The notes beneath the pieces are model-generated. The model was not told the DNA's origin. It saw only the letters and a list, made by a program, of their open reading frames with translations, and did no database searches. Shown piece after piece: positions 25,865-35,982 of a DNA stretch of 64,000 nucleotides. A program made the translations under genes and the position numbers. How positions within the stretch are numbered: position 1 is the stretch's first letter; every line of letters starts with the position of its first letter. This stretch comes from Candidatus Fermentibacterota bacterium (GTDB taxonomy: Bacteria; Fermentibacterota; Fermentibacteria; Fermentibacterales; JCC-6): assembly GCA_030592645.1 (NCBI GenBank), contig JAUVIR010000003.1, positions 1 to 64,000 on the forward strand, read 5' to 3'.

Positions 25865-27511
25865 TCAGATGAACCTGTACAAACCCTTCAATTTTCTTCT
25901 CTCAAGAACGTTTCCTGCTGAAGTCTGAACTTCCATAAGGCTATCGTTTGCGGTAATGCGCCTCACTTCTGCATCAAGTACTCTCAGCAGATAGTACACC
26001 CCCGAATCAAACTGAAGCTGTCTATCTATTCTGGATACCGGTTCTGGAGATAGAAGTTCTTTCTCCATCATCCAGGTGGATGAAAGCAGTCTTCCAGCCG
26101 AGAACAGAGCACACCTTTTACTCTCTGAGAATGCTGGTTTCCATAACAGGGATGACCAGCCCAGCTGGCAGAACCATGCCCCCCTCCGCAGATCTCTGAC
26201 CCCGGATGCAAGCAGCCATTCAAAGTAATTCTTCACCCCCGCAGCATCGATGGTTTCCGGCGGGCCGCTCTCCTCATCATCTTCATCAGGCTCAATACTC
26301 TTCTCATCTATATGCCGTAACCATGCGGTAAGGCCTGATGAGAGAATATCGCTGACGGTAACGGGAGAACCGGGAAGGAGCTCATCCCTGAACATTGAAA
26401 ACCCGGATTCCAGTGCTCCATTTTCTAAAGGCAGATACCCCGGACCCGGCAGCTCAGCTGGCACTTTGCCCTCATCATTTATCCAGAGCCGCAATTTGCT
26501 TAGCAGCAGCGCGGGTGAGTTATCCGGCACAGGCCCCCACACGAAACCGCCTCCGGGGGCTGTTGAACAGGAAGATAGATCTTCCGAGAGAAATAGAACC
26601 CCTCTGCCTCTTTCTCTTAGCGCAACATTGTATGGAGGATCGAATTTTCTGATAGTCTCGAATTCCAGGAGAGCCGCCTCAAGCGGGGTTTCACACTCAT
26701 CGGTGGATACATCGTGAACCTGGGATACAAGTTCAAGTGTCTTCTCATCAGCTTTCCTTCTGGTGAAATAACTGTTGACCCGTCTCTTCAGGGATAACGC
26801 TTTGCCTGCATACAGAACCTTTCCCTCTTTTGAGAGAAGACGATATACACCTGGTGTATCCGGCAGGGAAAGCCTGGTATCCTTCGGCATGGGGTAGTCC
26901 CAGCTCCCGATTCGGGTCGCAGGCGGCTTAAGAAGAAATTCATTCAGCTGCGAAAGCTGCATGATGCCCTTTCCGTTAAGCTCTGACACAAGACTGGCCC
27001 AGATCAGTGATGTTGCCCGAACATGTTCGGCAGCCCTCTTCTTCTCATCCATGGAATACCCCAGGTATCCGGCAACGGCCCGGAGCCCTTTCCTCGGGAG
27101 GCCGGGATAGAGTCTTCTCGCTATTTCCCGTGTACAGAGGATCCTCGATATCTGCTCATCCGGGAGATATGTCGAGAAGAGATGATCGATCCATCGCTGT
27201 TCAAAAACAGCAAAATGAGCAACCGGGACAGCATTTCTGAAAACCGGCAGCAGGAGTTTTGCAAGTTCCCGCTGCTCAATACCGTCACCCGGCAATACTG
27301 ATGAAATGCCCGTCATTCTGGAAATGCGGCCTGGTAACGTCTCTTCTTCGGGAAGTGAAACAAGAAAGGAATGTATCTCCGGTTCGCGCTCCACAATACC
27401 TGATGGGAGGACCGCCCACGCTATCTCCAGCAGGGACCCTTTCGCTGGTGTCGCTCCCGTGGTCTGGCAGTCGAGGATCACAACCGGCAGGCGGGCTAGA
27501 TCATTTTCCAT
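25865..27511 (-). CDS. DEDDh-exonuclease-like domain fused to UvrC/Cho-type GIY-YIG endonuclease
   Basis: VILDCQTTGATP...AHFAVFEQRW...HVRATS exonuclease fold motifs; DTPGVYRLLSKEGKVLYAGKALSLKRRVNSYF...ALLEFETIRKFDPPYN GIY-YIG. Confidence 0.88.
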   Translation of the reverse strand: MENDLARLPVVILDCQTTGATPAKGSLLEIAWAVLPSGIVEREPEIHSFLVSLPEEETLPGRISRMTGISSVLPGDGIEQRELAKLLLPVFRNAVPVAHFAVFEQRWIDHLFSTYLPDEQISRILCTREIARRLYPGLPRKGLRAVAGYLGYSMDEKKRAAEHVRATSLIWASLVSELNGKGIMQLSQLNEFLLKPPATRIGSWDYPMPKDTRLSLPDTPGVYRLLSKEGKVLYAGKALSLKRRVNSYFTRRKADEKTLELVSQVHDVSTDECETPLEAALLEFETIRKFDPPYNVALRERGRGVLFLSEDLSSCSTAPGGGFVWGPVPDNSPALLLSKLRLWINDEGKVPAELPGPGYLPLENGALESGFSMFRDELLPGSPVTVSDILSSGLTAWLRHIDEKSIEPDEDDEESGPPETIDAAGVKNYFEWLLASGVRDLRRGAWFCQLGWSSLLWKPAFSESKRCALFSAGRLLSSTWMMEKELLSPEPVSRIDRQLQFDSGVYYLLRVLDAEVRRITANDSLMEVQTSAGNVLERRKLKGLYRFI

Positions 27512-27517
27512 TCCAGA

Positions 27518-28015
27518 TCATAATTCCGGATCTCTTTCGAAGAACTCGCTGGCCCACTGAAAATCACAACCGGCGTTAATGGCTGCATTTTTATCGGCAT
27601 CACGGTCACCTACGAAAAGAACGTTCTCCGGGGAAACCCCGTAAAGCTTCATCAGACGGATAAGCATTTCAGGGTCTGGCTTCCTGCAGCCGCAGCCGGT
27701 ATGCGGAATGTGAGGGCACATCTCTATGGTACCTTCTGCAGGGCTGAACCCGAAAGCTTCCCTGAACGTATCCTCAAGTAGTTTCATGGCTGTGCTCTCC
27801 GGGAAGTAACCAACACCCACACCCCCCTGGTTGCTGGCGATACCGTACCCGACACCGGGTTCCTCTCCGGGATTAACCCAGTCGAACGGGGCCAGCTTCT
27901 CGATCACACCTGGATAGAGCTCCCATTCTCCGGCTCTGTTCGGGCAGGGCTGCCCCTCAACCGTACAGTATCTGAGCGTTCCATCGGCATCAAAGATTAT
28001 CAGGCTGTGTTTCAT
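27518..28015 (-). CDS. HAD-IIIA phosphatase (HisB-N/GmhB-like)
   Basis: IIFDADGTL, SNQGG, CPHIPHTGCGCRKPDP zinc-loop-like motif, VLFVGDRDADKNAAINAG. Confidence 0.88.
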   Translation of the reverse strand: MKHSLIIFDADGTLRYCTVEGQPCPNRAGEWELYPGVIEKLAPFDWVNPGEEPGVGYGIASNQGGVGVGYFPESTAMKLLEDTFREAFGFSPAEGTIEMCPHIPHTGCGCRKPDPEMLIRLMKLYGVSPENVLFVGDRDADKNAAINAGCDFQWASEFFERDPEL

Positions 28016-31000
28016 TTATCTGTTTCTCCCCTGCTGCTTCCATGCCATCTGTCCAGTTTCACGTAGAGGCTGGGCAGGACGATAAGAGTTAAGAGTGTGG
28101 CGACCGCAAGGCCTCCCGCTACTGTTCGAGCCATTGGAGCCCACATTACTGAACTTTCAGTAGCCCCTATCGCAAGCGGCATAAGGGCAAGAATGGTCGT
28201 TATCGCGGTCATGAGTATGGGGCGCATTCTTTTCCTTCCAGCAAGAATAATGGCATCCCTGGATGACAGTCCTTTTTTCCTTCGAAGCTGGTTTGCGTAA
28301 TCGATAAACACAATACCGTTATTCACAACTATCCCTGTAAGCATCAGCAGGCCTACCAGTGCAGTAAGCCCTATGGTTGTCCCGGTCAGGAACAGAGTCC
28401 AGATAACTCCGATCATAGCAAGCGGAACTTCGATTATGATGATGAAAGGTTCCAGCAGCGACTCAAACTGGGAAGCCATGATCATATAAACGAGGATTAT
28501 TGCAACTCCGATCGCTATTGCCATAGTTCCGAACGCTTCGCCCCTTTCCTTGATATCACCAAGTATTTCGAACCTGTGACCGCTGAGATTCAGTGTGTCC
28601 ATCATAACTTCAACATCGGCCGCAACTTCCCCAAGTGCTCTATCTGATATCCTGCAGCTGACCTCCACCGTCCTCGTTCTGTTCCTTCTGCCTATCTCCT
28701 GGGGAGCCAGTGTACTATGAAAGCTGCCCCATGCATCCAGCGGCATCCCATACGCGATAATACCCGACAGGGCTTCAATGCTCGATCTTCTATTCTCCGC
28801 GTAACGAAGGTTAACATCGTACTCCTGATTGTTTTCCGTATAGGTCGTGGCATCCAGCCCCAGAATACCGACTGTGACCTCCGATCCTATAGCAACGGGG
28901 GACTTTCCTCTGAGGAAGAGCACATTCTCATCAGGTTCGAAGTCTATCTGCATCTGCTGGTTCTCCAGCGAGGATGAGATATCGACCGTTCCGGGAATTC
29001 GCTCCATTTCCGATTTGACCAGTTCCCCTATATCTCGAAGCTCTGAAAGATCATTTCCGTAGATAACTATGCTTACCGGTAATTCATTCCCGATAGGCAT
29101 TCCGCTTGTAAGACTGTATTCGATACCGGGTATTTCGGTCAGCAGATCACGTATCGCTGTATCGTAATACTCAATATTTCTGGATCGCTCGCTCTCTCTG
29201 ATGAAATACAGGCTTAACTCTCCGTTTGCCGAGGAAGAAGAACCGAACAGGGCACCCATGCCCTCCTGCTTGCCTACATTCAGGTAGGAATTCTCCAGGT
29301 CGCCCGGCTCGATAAGCTCGATAATTCTGCCTTCGATCGAAACCAGCAGACTGTCCGTGAATTCAAGACCGGTTCCCGGGGCCAGGCCTATACTGATTTC
29401 TATGAGACCTTCCTTCGGTTCCGGAAGAAAAGTCTTTGGAATGAATCTCATCACAAAAATCGATGATACGAACATGATGATCACAGGTATGAAAACGAAC
29501 CTGGAATGTCCGATGAACCAGCTGATGGCTCTGGAGTACCGTTCTTCCATTCTTTCCAGCCAGCGCTGAATCTTCGTAGACAGCGAACGCTCTTTGTGCT
29601 GCTTTATCAGGTTCGCAGACCTCGAGGCCAGCAGAGGTATGAGGGATTGGGAAACAAACAGTGATATGAACAGGGCAGCTGCGATTGTAAGGCTCAGATC
29701 CCTGAATAGCTGCCCGGTCATCCCCGGTACGAACAGCATCGGGATGAATACGGCAACGGTCGTAAGGGTTGATGCTGTAACCGCCATTCCAACCTGCTTG
29801 GCACCATGCTCGGCTGCTTCTGCCTGTCCTTCTCCTTCCCTTCGCCATCTGTGAATGTTCTCAAGAACGACCACCGAATTATCAACTATCATTCCGATTG
29901 ATATGCTTAGCCCTGCCAGTGACATGATGTTAAGGCTAACTCCAAGCAGGTACATCACAGCAAATGACGCCACAAATGAAAGCGGCATGGAGAGGCTGAT
30001 TATTCCCGCGTTGGATACAGATCCTAAGAAGAATGTGAGTACCGCAGCAGCAAGTATAATCGCCTGTACCGCAGTCAGCATCAGGTCCTTCATAGAGCCG
30101 GTAATGAACCTTTCCTGGTTGTAGATTATCTCTGTATTCAGGGTACCCGCGTACTCCTCCGAAACTTCAATAATTGCGGATTCAAGTCTGTTACAGGCAT
30201 TCACCGTATTGGCATCGGAACTCTTCCTGAAAACCAGAAGGATCGCTTCCCCCTGATTGAGGTGGGTGTATTCTGTCTGCTCCGCATGGCCATCAATGAT
30301 CAAAGCTACTTCTTCAAGCCTCACGTTCCGGCCATTCTGATCCCCTATCACCAGTTCCCTGATGCTCTGCAGATTATTAAAGCCGGACTTCACACTGACT
30401 GCGAACTCCATATTGCCATCGCGGATATCGCCCCCCGGCTGGTCTCCTCCGACAGAGCCCAGAGCGCCATATACTCGTGAAATGGGAATTCCAGTCTCGG
30501 CAAGCAGGACAGGATCGACCTCGATATTAATCTGTCTGACCTGCCCTCCGCTGATAGTGACGGAGGAGATGCCCTCGACCCTTCCGAGTCTTGGTGAGAT
30601 ATCCTCATCAACAAGATTTCTTATCTGAGTACCGTTCATGATATCGCTGCTGAAAGTCACCATTATCAGTGGTTTCATGCTGGATTCCATTGCCATTATG
30701 ATTGGATCCGTAGCTCCGTCCGGAAGCTGGCTTTTCACCCTGTCAACCGCGTCACTGATATCAATTTCCGCCTGATCAATATCGGCGCTGTTCTTAAGCT
30801 CAAGCGTAATCATACTGACGCCGTTTTTAGAAACGGAAACAACCGTTTCAACACCCTCAACTCCGGAGACCGCGTCTTCAATTATCTCAGTTACAAGCCC
30901 TTCAACTTCTGAAGGTCCCGCCCCTGGAAGTATTGTTACTACGGAGATCTGCCCAAGGTCAACTTTTGGAAAGTAATCGATGCCAAGCTGTGTTACCGCG

Positions 31001-31080
31001 AACAGACCTGCACCCGCCATCACTACGAAAATCATCAGGAAAGTAACTTTTCTTCTTATGGCAAGTCCTGGAAGGCTCAT
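28012..31080 (-). CDS. RND efflux transporter, HAE1/AcrB-like permease
   Basis: About 1020 aa; VTFLMIFVVMAGAGLFAVTQLGIDYFPKVDLGQISVVTILPGAGPSEVE; SIGMIVDNSVVVLENI; GRKRMRPILMTAITTILALMPLA. Start trimmed to MSLPGLAIRR. Confidence 0.95.
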   Translation of the reverse strand: MSLPGLAIRRKVTFLMIFVVMAGAGLFAVTQLGIDYFPKVDLGQISVVTILPGAGPSEVEGLVTEIIEDAVSGVEGVETVVSVSKNGVSMITLELKNSADIDQAEIDISDAVDRVKSQLPDGATDPIIMAMESSMKPLIMVTFSSDIMNGTQIRNLVDEDISPRLGRVEGISSVTISGGQVRQINIEVDPVLLAETGIPISRVYGALGSVGGDQPGGDIRDGNMEFAVSVKSGFNNLQSIRELVIGDQNGRNVRLEEVALIIDGHAEQTEYTHLNQGEAILLVFRKSSDANTVNACNRLESAIIEVSEEYAGTLNTEIIYNQERFITGSMKDLMLTAVQAIILAAAVLTFFLGSVSNAGIISLSMPLSFVASFAVMYLLGVSLNIMSLAGLSISIGMIVDNSVVVLENIHRWRREGEGQAEAAEHGAKQVGMAVTASTLTTVAVFIPMLFVPGMTGQLFRDLSLTIAAALFISLFVSQSLIPLLASRSANLIKQHKERSLSTKIQRWLERMEERYSRAISWFIGHSRFVFIPVIIMFVSSIFVMRFIPKTFLPEPKEGLIEISIGLAPGTGLEFTDSLLVSIEGRIIELIEPGDLENSYLNVGKQEGMGALFGSSSSANGELSLYFIRESERSRNIEYYDTAIRDLLTEIPGIEYSLTSGMPIGNELPVSIVIYGNDLSELRDIGELVKSEMERIPGTVDISSSLENQQMQIDFEPDENVLFLRGKSPVAIGSEVTVGILGLDATTYTENNQEYDVNLRYAENRRSSIEALSGIIAYGMPLDAWGSFHSTLAPQEIGRRNRTRTVEVSCRISDRALGEVAADVEVMMDTLNLSGHRFEILGDIKERGEAFGTMAIAIGVAIILVYMIMASQFESLLEPFIIIIEVPLAMIGVIWTLFLTGTTIGLTALVGLLMLTGIVVNNGIVFIDYANQLRRKKGLSSRDAIILAGRKRMRPILMTAITTILALMPLAIGATESSVMWAPMARTVAGGLAVATLLTLIVLPSLYVKLDRWHGSSRGETDK

Positions 31081-32138
31081 CGCTGCACCACCCATACTGG
31101 TGAACCATCAGCAACAAGATGATGACCGAGAAGAATGACCGAGTCTCCCGGTTCCACCCCCATAGTTATTTCAAAATACGTTCCGTTAATAATTCCGATT
31201 TCAACCTGGTTGATCCTGGCGATACCGTTACTAACCACTGCTGCTTCCCACGTGGATTCATCTCTATGAAGCAGCACCCGAAGAGGAAGGACGATTGTAC
31301 CCTCCGAGGTTTCAAGCCCGATGGTTGCGATACCGGTCATCCCCGAGCGGAGCCTGCCGGAACTGTCATGAAACTGAACCATTACTGAAATCAGTCCAGA
31401 TAAGGGATCAATAGAGGACGAGAAGGATATAACTTCCCCGGAAAATAGCTCTTCGGGGTAATGGGAAGTTGCAAAGATCACAGGCAACCCTTCAGCCAGA
31501 TATTGAAAATGCCGCTCTGCAATCAGTAATTCTGACGAAACGACACCTCCGGCCGCTATTGAGATGAGAGGTCCTGAAGAAAGGTTGCCCTCCCTTGCCC
31601 AGACCCTGGTAACGGTTCCCTTGAACGGCGCCAGTATCTTTCCGCTCTCCTCTCTACTGCTTGCGTTTTCGTATCCGGCAAGAGCCTGTCTTACTGCCGC
31701 TTCTGCAGCCGCTGATGCGGCTATTGCCATTTCGTATTCAGTTTCGCTTACAGCTCCATCCAGCCTGAGCCGATCAGCTCTCTGAAGGTTGGTTCTGGCG
31801 TTTGATGCCGCTGTTCGCGCTGCCGTAATCTGTGCTGAGGAAGCGGAAACAGCACTGCTGTACTGCTGATCTGTTGAAAGCTCAACAAGGATATCACCCT
31901 CCTGAACTTCATCGCCTTCACTGACGAGAACATCCAGAATTCTTCCGGGGTTCAACGCTGTGATCAACGCTTCGCTGCCCGATTCGAGCCTGCATGCAGC
32001 AACTACTGTTGAACTTATCACCTGTTGTTCCGCCACCATTACAGTTACCGGGATAGGCTTTTCAGCCATTATCTCCGGCTGTCCGCAGGAGATCAGTAAT
32101 AAGAAAGCGGGCAGAAGGAGAGCTGTAAATCTTTTCAT
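31077..32138 (-). CDS. RND periplasmic adaptor (membrane fusion protein)
   Basis: Lipoprotein leader LLLISCGQ; ILDVLVSEGDEVQEGDILVELS biotinyl-lipoyl-like motif; APFKGTVTRVWAREGN. Confidence 0.93.
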   Translation of the reverse strand: MKRFTALLLPAFLLLISCGQPEIMAEKPIPVTVMVAEQQVISSTVVAACRLESGSEALITALNPGRILDVLVSEGDEVQEGDILVELSTDQQYSSAVSASSAQITAARTAASNARTNLQRADRLRLDGAVSETEYEMAIAASAAAEAAVRQALAGYENASSREESGKILAPFKGTVTRVWAREGNLSSGPLISIAAGGVVSSELLIAERHFQYLAEGLPVIFATSHYPEELFSGEVISFSSSIDPLSGLISVMVQFHDSSGRLRSGMTGIATIGLETSEGTIVLPLRVLLHRDESTWEAAVVSNGIARINQVEIGIINGTYFEITMGVEPGDSVILLGHHLVADGSPVWVVQR

Positions 32139-32734
32139 TTCGTCCCTGCAATTCCGTCCAGAAGTATTTTTCCGGCTGCTTCAATAAACTTTTCATTCAT
32201 TTCATCCTCTTTCAAATCTTCGCCAAGCCATGCTGATATCTTACTTCGTGAAAGGAACCACATTTCGCAGATGGCCATGAAGCAGATAACGAACATTCTG
32301 GGGTCTATATCATCCCTGAATACACCCTTTTTCTGGAGTTCGTTTAGTTTTTCAATTACTTCTCTCCTCATTTCCAGAGGAGGGTCCATGGGGAATGTCT
32401 GCTCTGCATTGAGCCATGCAAGCATCCGCACGAACTGCGGGTTATCCCTCAGGAATTCAAAATAGGTGGTGTGGTTCTTCCTGCTCCTTACTGCCCTCAA
32501 ACCCTCTGAAGAAATGGATGACACCATCTCTATCATCCGTTCGGGTAATTTTGCCTGGGATACCCTTCTTTGAATAACTTCGTCCCATAATTCCCTTTTG
32601 GATGAGAAGTAATGATAAAGAAGGCTTTTCGCCACATCAGCCTGCTCCGCGATACTTTTCATGGAGGAGCCGGAAAACCCGCTGTTAACGAAAATCTCCT
32701 CGGCGGCATTCAGTATATTGTCCCTTGTAGTCAT
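32135..32734 (-). CDS. TetR/AcrR family regulator
   Basis: ILNAAEEIFVNSGFSGSSMKSIAEQADVAKSLLYHYFSSKRELW HTH. Confidence 0.95.
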   Translation of the reverse strand: MTTRDNILNAAEEIFVNSGFSGSSMKSIAEQADVAKSLLYHYFSSKRELWDEVIQRRVSQAKLPERMIEMVSSISSEGLRAVRSRKNHTTYFEFLRDNPQFVRMLAWLNAEQTFPMDPPLEMRREVIEKLNELQKKGVFRDDIDPRMFVICFMAICEMWFLSRSKISAWLGEDLKEDEMNEKFIEAAGKILLDGIAGTK

Positions 32735-32754
32735 AAATCACCTGTTTCCGTTTG

Positions 32755-32772
32755 ACTGACCGTTCGGTCAGT
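32755..32772. promoter_or_regulatory. Candidate TetR operator ACTGACCG-TT-CGGTCAGT
   Basis: 8-bp perfect inverted repeat with 2-nt centre, 20 bp upstream of the TetR start; typical TetR-family operator layout. Confidence 0.7.
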
Positions 32773-32828
32773 AAAGATACAAAGGAATTTCTGTATGTCA
32801 ATGTTCGGAGATCCGGATTTACATGAAT

Positions 32829-34217
32829 TCAGATATGCTGTGTCTGCCTGAGCTCCGGATGTTCGGCAAGGTAATCAAGATAGACCCGAGGGGATGCCAT
32901 TTCAGGAAGGATTCCCTGATGAACCAGTTCTTCAAGATTGCCGAGGATCACTCCAATTCCACTGGATGATTCCACATCTGCCCTTTTCATAAGTACTTTC
33001 CCGAGATCCCGGGGAAGCACCCGCCTGCTTGTATCAGGCGAAAGTCTGCGCAGTCTTTCCCGCAGTTCCGCCATCCTCGCGGCACCGTTTGAAGAATAGG
33101 GTTCGGCATGTGCGGCGATATCAGCTTGCGCAAGGTCCAGCAGAGGTTCCAGGTATTCTCCGGATTCCGCGGCAAGCTTTCTCACGGCCCTGTCGGACCA
33201 TTCGCTCGAATAGAGTACAGGCCTCATGTGATTCTTCACGAGGAAGGATAGACACTTCTTCTCCTTTTTTGAAAACCTGAAACTTTCAGCTGTCTCATTC
33301 ACACGATCAGAGCCGATCTTCTCATGACCGTAGAAATGCGTATTTCCCTCTTCGTCTACGGTTCTGCTGGAAGGTTTTCCAATGTCGTGCAGAAGGGCTG
33401 CCCACCGAAGGCAGGCTGAATCACCATTCGTGTTCATCACAACATCAAGTGTGTGCTCCCAGATATCACCGTAGTGAGCTTTGCCCTGCGGCATTCCGTT
33501 GAGAATGAACATTTCGCGAAAACGCGGGATCATGTCCTGAAGAATTTCCGTATCCCTCATCATCTGCAGAACTCTTGCAACTTCTTCACCATTTTCAGCT
33601 GTAAGCAGGGAGTTCATTTCCATTTTCCAGCGTTCCCGCGATATATCCATGATGCGGTGATGCTCTTTCCCTATCGCTTCGAGCGTCTTTTTCTCGATCG
33701 AAAAACCGAGGCGGCAGGCGAATCGGAACGCCCGGAGCATTCGGAGCGGATCTTCACTGAAGGTCTCTTCCGGATTCAGAGGAGTCCTGATGACTTTCCC
33801 CTTCAAATCTATCCTGCCGCCCAGGGGATCGATAATGGCTCCCTTTTCATCCATGGCGATTGCGTTCACAGTGAAATCACGCCTTACAAGATCCTCTTCA
33901 AGATTACTTCCAAAGACAACATCGGGATGACGGGAGCCCTTGCGGTAACTCTCCTCACACCTGTATGTGGTTATCTGTATTTCAATCGGTCCTGAATCGG
34001 TTTTTATGACAGCAGCAACGGTACCGAATTCCATCCCGATGGGAATAGCGCGGAAGCTGTTCGATTCAAGTATATCTTTTGTAACCTCAGGCCTGGCGCT
34101 GGTGGCAAAATCGTAGTCTTCGGTTTCCCTTCCCAGAAGTCTGTCCCTCACATAACCGCCCACGAGAAACAGTTCTTCGCCGTTCTCCGCGAAAAGTCTG
34201 AAAAGCATTTCAAGCAC
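32829..34217 (-). CDS. cca: CCA tRNA nucleotidyltransferase with HD domain
   Basis: LVGGYVRDRLLGRETEDYDFATSARPE, RRDFTVNAIAMD, RWAALLHDIGKP. Confidence 0.95.
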   Translation of the reverse strand: MLEMLFRLFAENGEELFLVGGYVRDRLLGRETEDYDFATSARPEVTKDILESNSFRAIPIGMEFGTVAAVIKTDSGPIEIQITTYRCEESYRKGSRHPDVVFGSNLEEDLVRRDFTVNAIAMDEKGAIIDPLGGRIDLKGKVIRTPLNPEETFSEDPLRMLRAFRFACRLGFSIEKKTLEAIGKEHHRIMDISRERWKMEMNSLLTAENGEEVARVLQMMRDTEILQDMIPRFREMFILNGMPQGKAHYGDIWEHTLDVVMNTNGDSACLRWAALLHDIGKPSSRTVDEEGNTHFYGHEKIGSDRVNETAESFRFSKKEKKCLSFLVKNHMRPVLYSSEWSDRAVRKLAAESGEYLEPLLDLAQADIAAHAEPYSSNGAARMAELRERLRRLSPDTSRRVLPRDLGKVLMKRADVESSSGIGVILGNLEELVHQGILPEMASPRVYLDYLAEHPELRQTQHI

Positions 34218-34318
34218 TTGCCATCACCCCTGTCGGAAACAGATACATGAATCCCCTGTCAGTCTATCCGGATTATACGAAATTTGATTATCTTCCGCAG
34301 AATACGAAAGGAGATAAT

Positions 34319-35275
34319 TTGGCATTACCTGCAACAGCCTGGAGACAGATCAGAGAGGCCGCGGGGGTCAGTTTCATCCTTTTCCGTATAATGGTCCCTG
34401 TTGTCATCGCAGTAAAAATCCTCAGTGAACTGGGTCTGGTAAAATACATAGCTACAGCCTTCGAACCCGTGATGAGCCTGGTGGGCCTGCCCGGTGAGAT
34501 GGGGCTTGTATGGGCAACCGCTGTTGTCACCAACATGTACGGCGGGATCGTGATATTCGCCTCGATCGCCCCCGGTCTTCACATGTCAACAGCCCAGATA
34601 ACTGTTATTGCCTGCATGATACTTGTGGCTCACTCCATGGCGGTCGAGACCACCATCGCCAGAAAAACAGGCGTACGCATACGCTTCATGATACCTTTCC
34701 GGATACTGTGCGCGCTTCTTTTTGGATTCATCCTCAACAGTATCTACACTCTGGGAGGCTTTCTGCAGGAAGAGGGTCATATCCTCTGGGAAGCATCATC
34801 GGGCGGTAACAGCCTGGGTTCATGGGCTTTCGCTCAATTGCAGAACCTTGCTGTAATTTTCCTTATCGTACTTGTGCTTATCATCCTGATGAAGATCCTG
34901 GACAGGCTTGGTATTACAAAGGTCATGAATACATTGCTTGAACCTGTTCTGACTTCGATGGGCATAGGTAAATCCGCCAGTACCGTAACCATACTGGGGA
35001 TGGTTCTGGGAATTTCCTATGGAGGCGGACTGATCATCCGTGATGTTAATTCGGGGAAACTCTCCAGCAGGGATGTTTTCTTCTCCATATCCCTGATGGG
35101 GCTTTCACACGCCATTGTCGAGGATACTCTTCTTATGATGTCCCTGGGAGGAAACGTCACAGGCCTTCTTTTCGGCAGAATAGCTTTTACATGGATAGTA
35201 ATTTCATGTCTTGTGCGTTTTGTCAGAAAAATGCCCGATTCTGCTTTCTACAGATATTTCTTCAGAAAGAGTTAG
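34319..35275 (+). CDS. Nucleoside-recognition (Gate domain) membrane protein
   Basis: Two Gate-like halves, multi-TM; AAGGAG RBS precedes in-frame TTG at 34319, better than the ORF-track ATG at 34247. Confidence 0.75.
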   Translation: MALPATAWRQIREAAGVSFILFRIMVPVVIAVKILSELGLVKYIATAFEPVMSLVGLPGEMGLVWATAVVTNMYGGIVIFASIAPGLHMSTAQITVIACMILVAHSMAVETTIARKTGVRIRFMIPFRILCALLFGFILNSIYTLGGFLQEEGHILWEASSGGNSLGSWAFAQLQNLAVIFLIVLVLIILMKILDRLGITKVMNTLLEPVLTSMGIGKSASTVTILGMVLGISYGGGLIIRDVNSGKLSSRDVFFSISLMGLSHAIVEDTLLMMSLGGNVTGLLFGRIAFTWIVISCLVRFVRKMPDSAFYRYFFRKS

Positions 35276-35922
35276 AATGAAGTCTTGATCATTCCCCAGG
35301 TGGATTGTTCAAGACGGACAGAGGGATAGTTAAGAATGCTGAACAGGTATATGTCCCACTCAATGTTTGCCTCAGCAGCTATTCCTCCCCACCAATAACT
35401 TTCAACAAGCCCCTTGAATGTAAATGAAAGTGTATCTCCTGCCCAAACATCGGAAAGTGATATGTAGACAGAGCCACTGTCTATCAAACTGTACCACGCT
35501 CTAGTATCCAAAAGTTTTCCATTGCTAGAATCACTATTTAGATTAATTTTCCCACCACATGAGTCGACTATTTCCCAAAGCTCAATTGCATGTGGTGGAC
35601 TTGAACTATACATATTAAGGGTTGATGTGCTTCTAGCCCAATCTGTTGGCCAACCAGAAGAACCGCCATGACCCCACCAGTAATGATCGAAGACAAGAAC
35701 CAGGGAATCAGCAGACAGGGGGACAACAAAATCAGGTGAGATGAGGCTATCTTCTATGCTGTTGCCCATTCCGTCACACATTAAATCAAGAAAAATACTC
35801 TCTTCAGTGTATTCCCAGAAGGGACCGGCAATCCAATCACCTGATGTTGATGAAAAATCAACGGTCCAGAGAGTATCCACGGATTGGGGGACTAGACACA
35901 AGATGAAGAATAGCATATTCAT
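35272..35922 (-). CDS. Hypothetical secreted protein
   Basis: Signal peptide; DFSSTSGDWIAGPFWEY... jelly-roll-like; stop codon overlaps that of the convergent neighbour. Confidence 0.55.
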   Translation of the reverse strand: MNMLFFILCLVPQSVDTLWTVDFSSTSGDWIAGPFWEYTEESIFLDLMCDGMGNSIEDSLISPDFVVPLSADSLVLVFDHYWWGHGGSSGWPTDWARSTSTLNMYSSSPPHAIELWEIVDSCGGKINLNSDSSNGKLLDTRAWYSLIDSGSVYISLSDVWAGDTLSFTFKGLVESYWWGGIAAEANIEWDIYLFSILNYPSVRLEQSTWGMIKTSF

Positions 35923-35982
35923 TATTTATCACCTATATTATTCTAAGGCAATAATTAAACCGTGTCAAGGAAGGAGTCTGAT

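Noticed and set aside
28012-31080. RND permease with VDNSVVV instead of the AcrB VDDA proton-relay motif
   Set aside because: VDNS(I/V)VV is common in HAE1-type RND proteins, so it is not unusual.
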